Shown piece by piece: positions 53,552 to 62,784 of a stretch of 64,000 nucleotides of DNA (position 1 is its first letter; the number at the start of each line of letters is the position of its first letter). Made by a program: the position numbers and the translations under genes. The stretch covers positions 1 through 64,000 of the forward strand of contig JAHJIY010000085.1 of the NCBI GenBank assembly GCA_018823175.1, given 5' to 3'. This DNA is from Pseudomonadota bacterium. Its GTDB lineage: Bacteria; Desulfobacterota; Desulfobulbia; Desulfobulbales; JAHJIY01. The notes under the pieces were generated by a model. That model did not search any database. It was given only the letters and a program-made list of their open reading frames with translations, and had not been told where the DNA came from.

Positions 53552-56502
53552 CTTGCATGCTCCTCGTCGGCAAGTTCCATTGGTTTTTCACGTCTGATCT
53601 TAAGCGCGCCGTAAATGCTGACCCCGGCCAGGGCCAGTAGGGCCAGGCCGTAGTTCAGCCATTCCCAGAAGGTTTGGGTTGTTCGGGTCAGGGGGCTGAG
53701 CAGTCTGGCACGGGTGCCGCGAGACCTGATCATCAATAAATCATCATCGGCCACCGACCAGTCGATCGTGTTTTGCAGGAACGAAAGACCGTTTAAGAAA
53801 CGCTCCTGGCCCATGGACTGGGACATGGAGATAATCGTGTCGTTAATAAATTCCGAACAGCCGATTACCGTAAGTCGGGAGGTGGCTGATGATCTTTTGA
53901 TGATCGGGGTGGCGGCAAGCATTTGCCGGTGGTCCTCATCGTCTTTTTCTTCGGGTAGATCCGAGGAGAGATCCTCGTCCATCACTTCGGTTTCCTCGAT
54001 TTTTGCATCTTTAATTTCCGTGTTCTCACTCAGGCGGGGATCCGGCTGGTTGGCAAAGAAACTGCTGAATTCACCCTGGACCGAGACGGCCAGAATTTGG
54101 CTGGCCATCTGCTCGGAGGATGGAAAACCGAATTTGGGATAGAGGCTGAAATTGGGCTGGATATCGGTACTGTCGCGCAGCCAGGAGTCGGGGCTTGATT
54201 TTAAAAGGGTCGTTAGTTTACGGCTGGAATTCTTTTCCTGGTCGATGGTCATGGGCGAAACCCAGTTCATGGTGACCGCCGGCAGGGCGGCGACAATCGG
54301 GCTTTGACGGTCCATGCCGTCACTTCTGACATCGACAAAGAAGGGATAGTCCAGCAGCTGGATTTCCTGGACCATGAAACCACCCAGGTTACGGTTGACC
54401 GGCACCGGGAATGGTTCGTTTCTCTGGTCGAGGACCAGGGTTTTTTCAATCTTAATTCCGTAATGGGTAAGGATCTCGGCCAGACCTTCTTTTACTTCCT
54501 TAATGTTTAAAGAGCGGGATTCCGGAGTGATGTCGAGCTGGTAGCTGCCGGCCAGGGCAACCACCGCGCCGCCGCGCATCAGATATTGGTCCACCGCCAG
54601 TTTTTGCAGGGCCGTCATGTCCTGGGGGGCGACCAGGAGCAGGACGTCTATCTCCCCAGGCACCCGGCCATCGGCCAGATCAACCTCTTGCAGGTTATAG
54701 TTTTCCCGGATGATTTGCTGGAAGATCCGGTAGCTGTTGCCTTGCGGCGCCTGGGGTTGGTACATGGACATTTGCGGCCCGGCCGTTTTCGGCAGCCAGA
54801 GACCGACCGTCTTCATGAAGCCGGAAGAATGTCGTTTGAGGGCTGCTTCCACTTCCCGGCGGATTTCGGCCTTGCCCATTTCCCCATCAAGATAGATCGG
54901 TTCGCTCTTCTCGCCGGTTGTCATCAGCAGGTGCAGATAAAAAGTCTGGTCGGAGAAGATGGAAACGGGCAGCGGGTCTATGTCATATAATTCCTTGATC
55001 TTCTGGGGTCCTAATCCGGCGCCGGGGTCAGGAGAAATTTCTTCAAAAATGATTTTATGGTTGGATTCTTGGCTCAGTTCCGTCGCTGCCTGCCGGAGAT
55101 TGGTCGCCATTTCCTGCAGATAGTCCGGCAGGTTGGTTGCCGAGATGATCGCGGTCAGCTTAACCTCTTGGGGCAGGTTGGCCAGAACGCCGCTTAGACT
55201 CTGGAAACCATAGACCACTTTTTTAATTGATTTGGTCAGATCATATTCCAGATTGCGCAGTCCGACGTCAAGCTGATTGCCCGGTCTGGGTTGGACCTCG
55301 ATTAAATCGTTGAAACCAAGGGTGACGAATTGATCGCCATATTTGATCAGGATATTGAAGTAGGAGTTGACCACCGAGGCTTCGTAACGGCCGGCAATCT
55401 GAAAGGGCACCGGTTTGATCCCGTATTGCTGGTTGGCTTCCATTTCGATTTCTTCATTGAACCGTGGGTCGATAAATGAAACCTCAATCCGGCCATTGCC
55501 GGCGATCCGGTATTCCTCCATCAGGTCTTTAATTCTGGGGACCAGCGGCGCCAGCAGGGGGTGGGTCTTTTCGCTGAAATAACCACGCAGAATCAAGGGC
55601 TCCTCAAGGTTGGCCAGTAGATCACGGCTGGTTGCGGAGATTGAATATTCCTGATCCTTAGTCAAATCAATTCTGGCCACATGGATATGGTTCAGCCAGA
55701 TATTGAATGCCAGCAGGTTGGCTCCTAAAAGCCAGAGGGCGATAATGGCGTTTCTGCGGTGTGAGGCGGTATTGGCCCCGGTACTCCATCCTTGTTTATC
55801 CAGGGACAAGATGTTGAGGTAGATAAAAAATAAGGAAAGGGAGCCGTAATAAGAAAGATCGCGCAGATCGATGACGCCTCTTTCAATGCTGGCAAACCGA
55901 CTGCCGGAGCCAAGGGCCCGGAAGAATTCTCCGGCTGCATTGCCCATCAGGCCGGTAATCCCGGCAGAACCGATCAGGTAAAGGATGCCGCAGAGGATCA
56001 CGGTCACAATCAGGGCGATGATCTGATTGTCGGTTTTTGAAGAGACATATAAGCCGATGGCAATGTAAGCAGAGGCCATCAGCATGGCGCCCAGGTATCC
56101 CCCGAAGACCGGCCCCCAGTCGATATCACCCAGAAAAGAGACGGTCAAGGGCAGGCCGAGAGTCAGGGCCAGGGAGATGGCGAGCAGGATGTTGACCGCC
56201 AGAAATTTACCCAGGACCAGATGCGACAGCCGCACCGGCAGGGTAAGTAGAATTTCCAGGGTTCCCATTTTTTGCTCTTCGCTCCATTGCCGCATGGTCA
56301 GGGCCGCGACCAGGAAAATCATCAAGAGCGGCATCCAGCGGAACAGGGGACGGATGTCGGCAATGTTGCGGGCAAAGAATGTTTCCACCCAGAAAAACGA
56401 GAACAGGGCCGACAACAGAAAGGCGCCGATGAAAATAGCGGCCATCGGCGAGCCGAAATAGGCCTTTAATTCTTTTTTGGTTATGGCCAGGATCTGTTTC
56501 AT
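53548..56502 (-). CDS. ABC-2 permease fused to GldG-like domain
   Basis: A 984-residue protein. Residues 1-245 are an ABC-2 type permease with six transmembrane segments, like GldF. Residues about 250-950 form the GldG-like ABC-associated domain (DLTKDQEYSISATSRDLLANL, ILRGYFSEKTHPLLAPLVPRI, DVLLLVAPQDMTALQKLAVDQYL), with an acidic low-complexity segment near 840-865 and a last membrane helix at about 950-968. In most bacteria GldF and GldG are separate. It overlaps the ATPase gene and the DUF4340 gene by 4 bp each. Gld-type systems support gliding in Bacteroidetes; here the substrate is unknown. Confidence 0.87.
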   Translation of the reverse strand: MKQILAITKKELKAYFGSPMAAIFIGAFLLSALFSFFWVETFFARNIADIRPLFRWMPLLMIFLVAALTMRQWSEEQKMGTLEILLTLPVRLSHLVLGKFLAVNILLAISLALTLGLPLTVSFLGDIDWGPVFGGYLGAMLMASAYIAIGLYVSSKTDNQIIALIVTVILCGILYLIGSAGITGLMGNAAGEFFRALGSGSRFASIERGVIDLRDLSYYGSLSLFFIYLNILSLDKQGWSTGANTASHRRNAIIALWLLGANLLAFNIWLNHIHVARIDLTKDQEYSISATSRDLLANLEEPLILRGYFSEKTHPLLAPLVPRIKDLMEEYRIAGNGRIEVSFIDPRFNEEIEMEANQQYGIKPVPFQIAGRYEASVVNSYFNILIKYGDQFVTLGFNDLIEVQPRPGNQLDVGLRNLEYDLTKSIKKVVYGFQSLSGVLANLPQEVKLTAIISATNLPDYLQEMATNLRQAATELSQESNHKIIFEEISPDPGAGLGPQKIKELYDIDPLPVSIFSDQTFYLHLLMTTGEKSEPIYLDGEMGKAEIRREVEAALKRHSSGFMKTVGLWLPKTAGPQMSMYQPQAPQGNSYRIFQQIIRENYNLQEVDLADGRVPGEIDVLLLVAPQDMTALQKLAVDQYLMRGGAVVALAGSYQLDITPESRSLNIKEVKEGLAEILTHYGIKIEKTLVLDQRNEPFPVPVNRNLGGFMVQEIQLLDYPFFVDVRSDGMDRQSPIVAALPAVTMNWVSPMTIDQEKNSSRKLTTLLKSSPDSWLRDSTDIQPNFSLYPKFGFPSSEQMASQILAVSVQGEFSSFFANQPDPRLSENTEIKDAKIEETEVMDEDLSSDLPEEKDDEDHRQMLAATPIIKRSSATSRLTVIGCSEFINDTIISMSQSMGQERFLNGLSFLQNTIDWSVADDDLLMIRSRGTRARLLSPLTRTTQTFWEWLNYGLALLALAGVSIYGALKIRREKPMELADEEHAR

Positions 56503-57431
56503 TTTGCACCTCCCGCCACTGTGGTCAGTTGATTAAAGACGGCTTCCAGATTTTTTGTTTCCTGTCGCAGTTCGCACAGCGCCCAGTTATGTTCGCGGGC
56601 CAGTTGGTAGATGGCCGGGCAGATATCTTGAGCGGCCTCAATCCGGAAGGTTGTGCGGTGGTCATTTCGGCTGACGGTCTCGACTTTGCTCGCCTCGGAC
56701 AAGGCGGTGAGCTGCCGGCTGATCGTTTGTTCATCGGTTGGGTTGGCGATGGTTACGATGGCGGCGGCTTTTGCGGACAGTTCGGAGAGCCGGGCATCGG
56801 CCATCAGTTCGCCGGCCATGATGATGATCGCCCGGTCGCAGGTTGCTTCAACCTCGGAAAGAATGTGGGTGGAGAGCATAACGGTACTATGGTGCGCCAG
56901 GTTTCTGATTAAATGGCGGACCTCGACGATCTGGGACGGATCAAGGCCGTTGGTCGGTTCGTCCAAAATTAACAGTTTAGGTTTATGCAGAATGGCCTGG
57001 GCCAGGCCGACGCGCTGGCGGTAACCTTTACTTAAGGTGCCGATCCGGCGGGTCAACCGTTTTTCCAGGCCTACCGCCCGGATTGCCTCGGAAAGGTCGT
57101 GTCGTTGTTGATTCTGCGGGATATTGCGCAGATCGGCAACCATCCTCAGTTGCGACTGGACGGTGAGCTCGGGATAAAGGGGGGCGTTTTCCGGCAGATA
57201 ACCAATCATTTTCTGGACCTCGCCGGGGTGGGCCAGAATGTCCAGGCCGCCGATTTGGGCGGTGCCGGAGGTCGGGTGGAGAAAGCCGGTCAGGATCTTC
57301 ATCAAGGTGGTTTTGCCGGCCCCGTTGGGACCAAGTAACCCGATGATCTCACCTGATTTTACCGAGAAGGAGACTCCTCGTAACGCTTCGATGTCGTCGT
57401 ATGATTTTTTAAGATTTTTTATTTCAATCAT
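56499..57431 (-). CDS. ABC transporter ATP-binding protein, GldA-like
   Basis: A 310-residue ATPase with Walker A GPNGAGKTTLMK (about 34-45), signature LSKGYRQRVGLAQAIL, Walker B LLILDEPTNGLDP and switch His in STHILSE. The C-terminal 90 residues are the regulatory extension typical of ABC-2 exporters. It is first in the three-gene operon with the fused permease/GldG and DUF4340 genes. Confidence 0.92.
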   Translation of the reverse strand: MIEIKNLKKSYDDIEALRGVSFSVKSGEIIGLLGPNGAGKTTLMKILTGFLHPTSGTAQIGGLDILAHPGEVQKMIGYLPENAPLYPELTVQSQLRMVADLRNIPQNQQRHDLSEAIRAVGLEKRLTRRIGTLSKGYRQRVGLAQAILHKPKLLILDEPTNGLDPSQIVEVRHLIRNLAHHSTVMLSTHILSEVEATCDRAIIIMAGELMADARLSELSAKAAAIVTIANPTDEQTISRQLTALSEASKVETVSRNDHRTTFRIEAAQDICPAIYQLAREHNWALCELRQETKNLEAVFNQLTTVAGGAK

Positions 57432-57440
57432 AATTTTTTC

Positions 57441-57503
57441 TAAGGTCTAAGGTCTAAGGTCTAAGGTCTAAGGTCTAAGGTCTAAGGTCTAAGGTTAAAG
57501 GTT
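57441..57503. repeat. heptanucleotide array TAAGGTC
   Basis: Seven perfect copies at 57441-57489 and two degenerate copies to 57503. It lies just upstream of the ABC operon start at 57431, so it occupies the space where its promoter or ribosome site would be. Confidence 0.95.
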
Positions 57504-57585
57504 AAACTCATAACACCATGGCTGGGCTTGTAATTATGATTTGGTAATTTTTTTGTTGCCGGATCTGATCTTTTCCGCAAACTTC

Positions 57586-57646
57586 TTCACTCTTCACTCT
57601 TCACTCTTCACTCTTCACTCTTCACTCTTCACTCTTCACTCTTCAC
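57586..57646. repeat. heptanucleotide array TTCACTC
   Basis: Eight perfect 7-bp copies and a partial ninth. The right end enters the htpG coding region, and the htpG stop codon at 57629-57631 lies inside the array. Confidence 0.95.
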
Positions 57647-59503
57647 CGCGCGGCTCAGGATCCGGTAGCTGCGGTCCACCATTCTGCGGGGTTCGACCAG
57701 CAGACCGGCCTGGATCATCGCATTATCGTAAATCTGTTCCACCACTTCCCTGGCAAAAGCTTCGTCCTTGTTTCTTAAAGTATCAAGGTTTTTTATCAGA
57801 TCATGGCGGGTATTTATTTCCAGAATCTTGTCGCTGAATTCCTGAAAACCTTCGTGCTGGGCGGCGCGCATTACCCGTTCCATGCTGCTGGTCATATAAC
57901 CGCCGGGGTTGACGATGATCGCCGGACTGTCTTCGAGTCTTTTTGAGATGTGCACCTCTTTGATCTTGGTGGTCAGGGTTTCCTGCATCCATTTGGTCAG
58001 TGCTTCGGTCCGGTCGGCAGCCAGCGCCTCCGGCTTGTCGGCATCTTCTTTCTGCTCTTCTTTTAACTCGGGCAGTTCAAGGTCGGCCCGGTCGGCTGAA
58101 ACCAGTTTTTTGCCGTCAAATTCGCCCAAGTGGCTGAAGGCAAAGTCATCAATTGGCTCAAGGGTGTAAATGATTTCAAGCTCCCGTTTTTTGAAGGCCT
58201 CGACGTATGGTCCGCTTTCCGCCGATTCCCGGTTGGGGGCATTGATATAATAGATCTCCTGCTGGTCCTCCTTCATGCGCCCGACATATTCGGGCAGAGA
58301 GATCAACTTGCCCGCCTCCGAGGCCGAGGACTCAAAGCGTAGCAGTTTGGCGATCGCCTCTCGGTGGCTGAAGTCGGAGGTCACGCCTTCCTTGAGATAG
58401 ATCCCGAAATTCTGCCAGAATTTTTCATATCCTTCCGGGTTGTGTTGGGCCTCTTCTTCCAGGTGTTTGAGATATTTTTTGGTCAGGACCCGGTTGATTT
58501 TCATCAGCAGGGCATTGTCCTGTAAGGCCTGACGGGAAATATTAAGGGGCAGGTCTTCGCTGTCCACCACCCCTTTTACAAAACGCAGCCAATCGGGCAG
58601 GATGTTCTTGCTGTGCTGTTCAATCAACACTTTTTGGCAGTAGAGATTGACCCCCGGCTCCGTCCGGCCGAAGCCAAGTTGCTCAAAATTTTCCTGGGGG
58701 GTGAAGAGCAGGGCCTTGATGGCCAGCGGCGCATCGGTTGAGAAATGTAATTTAAAGGTCGGATCGTCAATGGCGTTGCCGATGAATTTGTAGAACTCGT
58801 TGTACTCATCGTCTTTGATCTCGCTTTTATTGCGGGTCCACAAGGCCTGGACCGTGTTGACCTTCTCGCCGGCCACCTTGATCGGGAAGGAGACAAAGCT
58901 TGAATAACGCTTGATGATTTTTTTGATTGTGGTCTCGTCGGCATAATGGTGCGCGTCATCTTTCAATTCGATAATCAGTTTGGTCCCCCGGTGAATGCCG
59001 CTGCATGGTGAGATGGTGTAAGTGCCGCCGGCGTCGGAGACCCACTCGTGACCTTCTTCGTCCGGCAGGTAGGAGCGGGACTGGACCCTGACCTGTTTGG
59101 CGACCATGAAGGCGGAATAAAAGCCAACCCCGAATTGGCCGATCAGGTTGACTTCGGCCCGGGCGTTATCGGCCAGTTTTGAGAGGAAGGTTTTGGAGCC
59201 GGAGTGGGCAATGGTCCCCAGGTTGCTCTCCAGTTCCTCTTTGCTCATGCCGGCCCCGGTGTCGATAATGGTCAAGGTGTGGTCCTGGTCATTAATCTCG
59301 ATATTAATTTCCAGTGGCAGGTGGTCGTCGAATACCTTTTCTTCAAGCAGGCTCTGGTGGCGGAATCTTTCCAGGGCGTCGGCGCTGTTGGAGATCAGTT
59401 CGCGCAGGAAGATGTCTTTTTCCGTGTAAAGGGAGTTGATGACAATATCCAGCATTTTTTTGACTTCAGTCTGAAATTCCTTGGTTACGCTTTTGTCTGA
59501 CAT
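57629..59503 (-). CDS. htpG: chaperone HtpG (Hsp90)
   Basis: A 624-residue ATP-dependent chaperone. The GHKL ATP site is complete: ELISNSADALERFR, DTGAGMSKEEL, GQFGVGFYSAFMVA and GTKLIIEL. Middle-domain segments include GVVDSEDLPLNISRQ, and the C-terminal dimer domain is present. The last residues (AVKSEE) are encoded by the TTCACTC array. The terminator upstream at 59560-59604 separates it from the rhodanese gene. Confidence 0.97.
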   Translation of the reverse strand: MSDKSVTKEFQTEVKKMLDIVINSLYTEKDIFLRELISNSADALERFRHQSLLEEKVFDDHLPLEINIEINDQDHTLTIIDTGAGMSKEELESNLGTIAHSGSKTFLSKLADNARAEVNLIGQFGVGFYSAFMVAKQVRVQSRSYLPDEEGHEWVSDAGGTYTISPCSGIHRGTKLIIELKDDAHHYADETTIKKIIKRYSSFVSFPIKVAGEKVNTVQALWTRNKSEIKDDEYNEFYKFIGNAIDDPTFKLHFSTDAPLAIKALLFTPQENFEQLGFGRTEPGVNLYCQKVLIEQHSKNILPDWLRFVKGVVDSEDLPLNISRQALQDNALLMKINRVLTKKYLKHLEEEAQHNPEGYEKFWQNFGIYLKEGVTSDFSHREAIAKLLRFESSASEAGKLISLPEYVGRMKEDQQEIYYINAPNRESAESGPYVEAFKKRELEIIYTLEPIDDFAFSHLGEFDGKKLVSADRADLELPELKEEQKEDADKPEALAADRTEALTKWMQETLTTKIKEVHISKRLEDSPAIIVNPGGYMTSSMERVMRAAQHEGFQEFSDKILEINTRHDLIKNLDTLRNKDEAFAREVVEQIYDNAMIQAGLLVEPRRMVDRSYRILSRAVKSEE

Positions 59504-59559
59504 CTTAAATGACCTCGTTGAAGATAAGTCTTTTTGGAAAAAATTATCGGGCTATCTAT

Positions 59560-59604
59560 AAAAAATCCGCAAACGAACGAGAATGAACGAGTACGGATTT
59601 TTTT
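59560..59604 (-). terminator. intrinsic terminator
   Basis: AAAAAATCCG and CGGATTTTTT arms around a 24-nt loop with T-runs on both outer sides. It follows the rhodanese lipoprotein gene on the minus strand. The long loop lowers confidence. Confidence 0.68.
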
Positions 59605-59715
59605 TCAGACTAGAAATGATAATCAAAAAAAGTTCGGTGTCAAGGGCTGGCGGTCAAAATTTAGCGGCCTTGCCTGGTTATGTTTTTTTGATAAAGGTCA
59701 GCGGGAATAATTATT

Positions 59716-60174
59716 TTAGTTGTATTTAAGCGGCAGGCCTTCATTTTTCCAGGCGCTGATCCCGCCTTTTAAATTGTATATTTCCGGATAACCTTTGCCG
59801 GAAAGGAGCTGGCCGATCCCGAGACTGCGGCCGCCTATGGCGCAGATCAACAGAATCGGGCGATCGCTGGGCAGGGTGACCTGGCCTTTGGCTATATTCC
59901 AGAAAGGGACCAGCTGTGAGCCTTCGATGAATCCTTCCCGCAGTTCCTCGGGGTTGCGGACATCAATCAGGAGCAGATCTTTGCGGCTGGCGATTAGTTT
60001 TTGGGCCTCAGTCGGGGTGACGGTTTGGAAGATTTTGCTCGGTTGTTTGGCGGGCTGCGAAGTATTTGTTTCAGCGGCGGCGGCCGTGTTCAGGCCGGAT
60101 GATTTTTTGTCCTGTGAGCAGGAGACAGACAGGACAATAATTAAGATGAGCAAAAAGTGGAATAGATTTTTCAT
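59716..60174 (-). CDS. rhodanese-like lipoprotein
   Basis: A 152-residue predicted lipoprotein (lipobox SVSC at about 16-19), a Thr/Ala-rich linker, then one rhodanese domain with DVRNPEELREGFIEGS and the active-site loop CAIGGRS containing the catalytic Cys. It probably moves sulfane sulfur in the periplasm or at the outer membrane. It is a single gene, divergent from mntP. Confidence 0.88.
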   Translation of the reverse strand: MKNLFHFLLILIIVLSVSCSQDKKSSGLNTAAAAETNTSQPAKQPSKIFQTVTPTEAQKLIASRKDLLLIDVRNPEELREGFIEGSQLVPFWNIAKGQVTLPSDRPILLICAIGGRSLGIGQLLSGKGYPEIYNLKGGISAWKNEGLPLKYN

Positions 60175-60429
60175 GTTAAAATACCTCGTGATCCGGTCAA
60201 GCCGGACTTTTTTGCAACCCCTGCAAGAGGGGATAAATTATGATTTTTCCGGGCGATAGTCTGGAAAATCCGATAAAAAGGCCTTGATGGTAAGGCGACA
60301 AACCTTGCCACTAAACAAATTATGTAATAATTAGTCAAGGGTATCATTTCGGAAATTTTCCAACTTGAGACTGTGATCGTTTTTTAGTTCTCTTCTTGCC
60401 GGGGAAAGTGGCTTTTTAGCGAGGTTTAC

Positions 60430-60996
60430 ATGGAGTTAACTACTGTTTTGTTGATCGCCTTGGCCCTGGCGGTGGATGCCTTTGCTGTGGCCCTGGCCGC
60501 CGGGGTCAGTCTGCCCGTGATTAATTTTCGCCATACCTTTCGTTTGGCCTGGCATTTTGGTCTTTTTCAGGGTGGCATGAACATTATCGGTTGGGCGGCC
60601 GGGTTGACCGTTCGGTCGTATATCGAAAATTTTGATCATTGGCTGGCTTTCGGCCTGTTGGCCTTTGTCGGGATCAGGATGATTGTTGAGGCGTTGCAGG
60701 CCGATGATCCTGTCGCCAAAAAGGACCCGACCAGAGGGCAGACCCTGGTCATGTTGTCGGTGGCCACCAGTATTGATGCGCTGGCCGTTGGCCTGAGTTT
60801 TTCTTTGTTAAAAATTTCCATCTGGCAGCCGGCCTTGATCATCGGAGTGGTTGCGGCCGTGCTTACCGCTCTTGGTCTTCATCTGGGCCGGATGTTGGGT
60901 GCGGCCTCAAAGCTTGGTCCTCTTACTGAGGTTATCGGCGGCCTGGTCCTGGTTGGTCTGGGACTCAATATTTTGTATGAGCACGGGATCTTCTGA
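60430..60996 (+). CDS. mntP: manganese efflux pump MntP
   Basis: A 188-residue six-helix membrane protein of the MntP (DUF204) family, with LALAVDAFAVALAAG in helix 1 and the related VATSIDALAVGLSFSLL in helix 4, which place an Asp in each half of the channel. It exports Mn2+. The 255-bp region upstream has small hairpins, but I do not see the yybP-ykoY riboswitch often found with this gene. Confidence 0.9.
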   Translation: MELTTVLLIALALAVDAFAVALAAGVSLPVINFRHTFRLAWHFGLFQGGMNIIGWAAGLTVRSYIENFDHWLAFGLLAFVGIRMIVEALQADDPVAKKDPTRGQTLVMLSVATSIDALAVGLSFSLLKISIWQPALIIGVVAAVLTALGLHLGRMLGAASKLGPLTEVIGGLVLVGLGLNILYEHGIF

Positions 60997-61111
60997 TGAC
61001 GCTGTTTGGGCCGCAGGTTGCCGGAAGTCCGCTATTTTGGTTGACATCATTAGTAAGGCGTTGGTATCTTCCCTCCTTACCTTTTAATATCTATCTCGGT
61101 TGGAGAAAATA

Positions 61112-62413
61112 ATGACTATTCGTGAAGACGCAATTAATAAAAAAATAACTCCCATCTTTGAGGCCTGTGCCCGGCAGGAAGGATTATCGGTTGAGACCTT
61201 AATGGATGGCGTGGCCAAGGGGATTATTGCTATCCCTAAAAATATTAATCATGATTTTGAAAAAATAATGGCTATTGGCAAGGGGACCTCAACCAAGGTC
61301 AATGCCAATATCGGCTCATCGAAAGATTTCCCGGAGGTTGCCCAGGAGCTGCAGAAGCTTTGTGTTTGCTTAAAAGCCGGGGCCGATACGGTCATGGATC
61401 TGAGTATGGGCGGCGACTTGAATAATGTCCGGCAGGAGATCCTGAAGAATTGTCCGGTGCCTCTTGGTACGGTGCCGATTTACCAGAGTATCGCCGAGGT
61501 GGTTGAGCAGCAGAAAAAGCAGATCGGCGAGGTTACGGTTGACCATATTTTCAAGACCATTGAGCAACAGGCTATCGACGGGGTTGACTTCATGACCCTG
61601 CATTGCGGGATTACCCGGGACACCTTAAGTAAAGTTGAAAACCATGAACGGGTGATCGGGGTGGTGAGCCGGGGTGGCTCCTTTACTATTGAATGGATGA
61701 GTTATAATAATAAAGAGAACCCGTTGTATGAACGATTTGATGACCTGCTGGCTATTCTGAAAGAGCACGAGGTCACCTTGAGTCTGGGAGATGGCATCCG
61801 GCCCGGTTGTCTGGTCGATGCCACTGATCGCGGTCAGGTCCAGGAGTTGATCCATTTGGGTGAACTGACCCAGCGGGCCTGGGCGGCCGGGGTGCAGGTC
61901 ATTGTGGAAGGGCCGGGGCATATGCCGATGGACCAGATTGCGGCCAATGTTCTTTTACAAAAAAGGTTATGTCATGGGGCGCCGTTTTATGTGCTGGGGC
62001 CATTGGTCACGGATATCGCGCCGGGTTACGATCATATTACGGGCGCGATCGGTGGGGCGATCGCCGCGGCGGCCGGCGCTGATTATCTTTGCTATGTGAC
62101 GCCGGCCGAGCATCTCAAGCTGCCCAATGCCGAAGATGTGCGGGACGGGGTGATTGCCTCCCGGATTGCCGCCCATGCCGCTGATATCGCTAAAGGTCTG
62201 CCCGGCGCGATTGAGAAGGATATCGCCATGGCCAGGTGCCGGAATAATCTGGACTGGAAAGGGCAGATTGAGCTTTCGATGGATCCTGAAAAAGCTAGAC
62301 GTTTTCGGGATGAAGGTGGTACTTATACGGGAGATGCCTGTAGTATGTGCGGGTCCTATTGCGCGATTAAAGTGTATAAAAAAGCAACGTCCCCGCGCAG
62401 AGATAAAAAGTAG
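61112..62413 (+). CDS. thiC: ThiC/BzaF family radical AdoMet enzyme
   Basis: ATG at 61112 with GGAG 6 nt upstream is preferred over the in-frame TTG at 61100. The 433-residue protein belongs to the short ThiC type, which makes HMP-phosphate for thiamine from AIR. Motifs include NANIGSS, GADTVMDLSMGGD, GTVPIYQ, MTLHCGI, VSRGGSF and EGPGHMPMDQI. The C-terminal cluster motif is CSMCGSYC, with three residues between the last two cysteines instead of four as in E. coli. The same family holds BzaF, which makes the cobamide precursor hydroxybenzimidazole in anaerobes. No TPP riboswitch is visible in the 103 bp upstream. Confidence 0.85.
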   Translation: MTIREDAINKKITPIFEACARQEGLSVETLMDGVAKGIIAIPKNINHDFEKIMAIGKGTSTKVNANIGSSKDFPEVAQELQKLCVCLKAGADTVMDLSMGGDLNNVRQEILKNCPVPLGTVPIYQSIAEVVEQQKKQIGEVTVDHIFKTIEQQAIDGVDFMTLHCGITRDTLSKVENHERVIGVVSRGGSFTIEWMSYNNKENPLYERFDDLLAILKEHEVTLSLGDGIRPGCLVDATDRGQVQELIHLGELTQRAWAAGVQVIVEGPGHMPMDQIAANVLLQKRLCHGAPFYVLGPLVTDIAPGYDHITGAIGGAIAAAAGADYLCYVTPAEHLKLPNAEDVRDGVIASRIAAHAADIAKGLPGAIEKDIAMARCRNNLDWKGQIELSMDPEKARRFRDEGGTYTGDACSMCGSYCAIKVYKKATSPRRDKK

Positions 62414-62427
62414 GCCAGGAGGGGAAA

Positions 62428-62760
62428 ATGACCGAATTTTTTGTGGGTATTGCCGACTTTATCAGGGAAACCAAGGTCCTGGACCAGATCGAAAATATCG
62501 ACGCGGGAGGGCTTTTTTCCAACCCCTATTTTCTGGTTCCCTTCGGGATTCTGATCGCTTATCAGATATATAAGGTGGCGATTGACACCCTGATTTTTAC
62601 CGGCGCAATTTTTGGGGTCTGGGCTTTTTGCGGCACCGATTGGGCGCAGTCTATTATTGGGGACGGCAATCCGGATATGTCAAAGATCATTCCCCTTCTG
62701 CTCGGCGGAGTGGTGGGCATTGCAGTTTTGGCATATGTGATATTTTTTCGTGGGGAATGA
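62428..62760 (+). CDS. small membrane protein of unknown function
   Basis: A 110-residue protein with three hydrophobic segments (about 33-49, 52-70 and 86-107). An AGGAGG box lies close upstream of the ATG. It follows the ThiC-family gene by 14 bp and precedes the HhH gene by 24 bp, so it is probably co-transcribed. I do not recognise the family. Confidence 0.7.
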   Translation: MTEFFVGIADFIRETKVLDQIENIDAGGLFSNPYFLVPFGILIAYQIYKVAIDTLIFTGAIFGVWAFCGTDWAQSIIGDGNPDMSKIIPLLLGGVVGIAVLAYVIFFRGE

Positions 62761-62784
62761 CCGACCAGAAGGTTTGTTATAACT

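Noticed and set aside
57441-57646. CRISPR array
   Set aside because: The 7-bp units repeat head to tail with no spacers and no cas genes are present.
60175-60429. yybP-ykoY manganese riboswitch upstream of mntP
   Set aside because: Small hairpins exist, but the conserved loop sequences are absent.
60997-61111. TPP riboswitch upstream of the ThiC-family gene
   Set aside because: No CTGAGA-type element in the short intergenic region.
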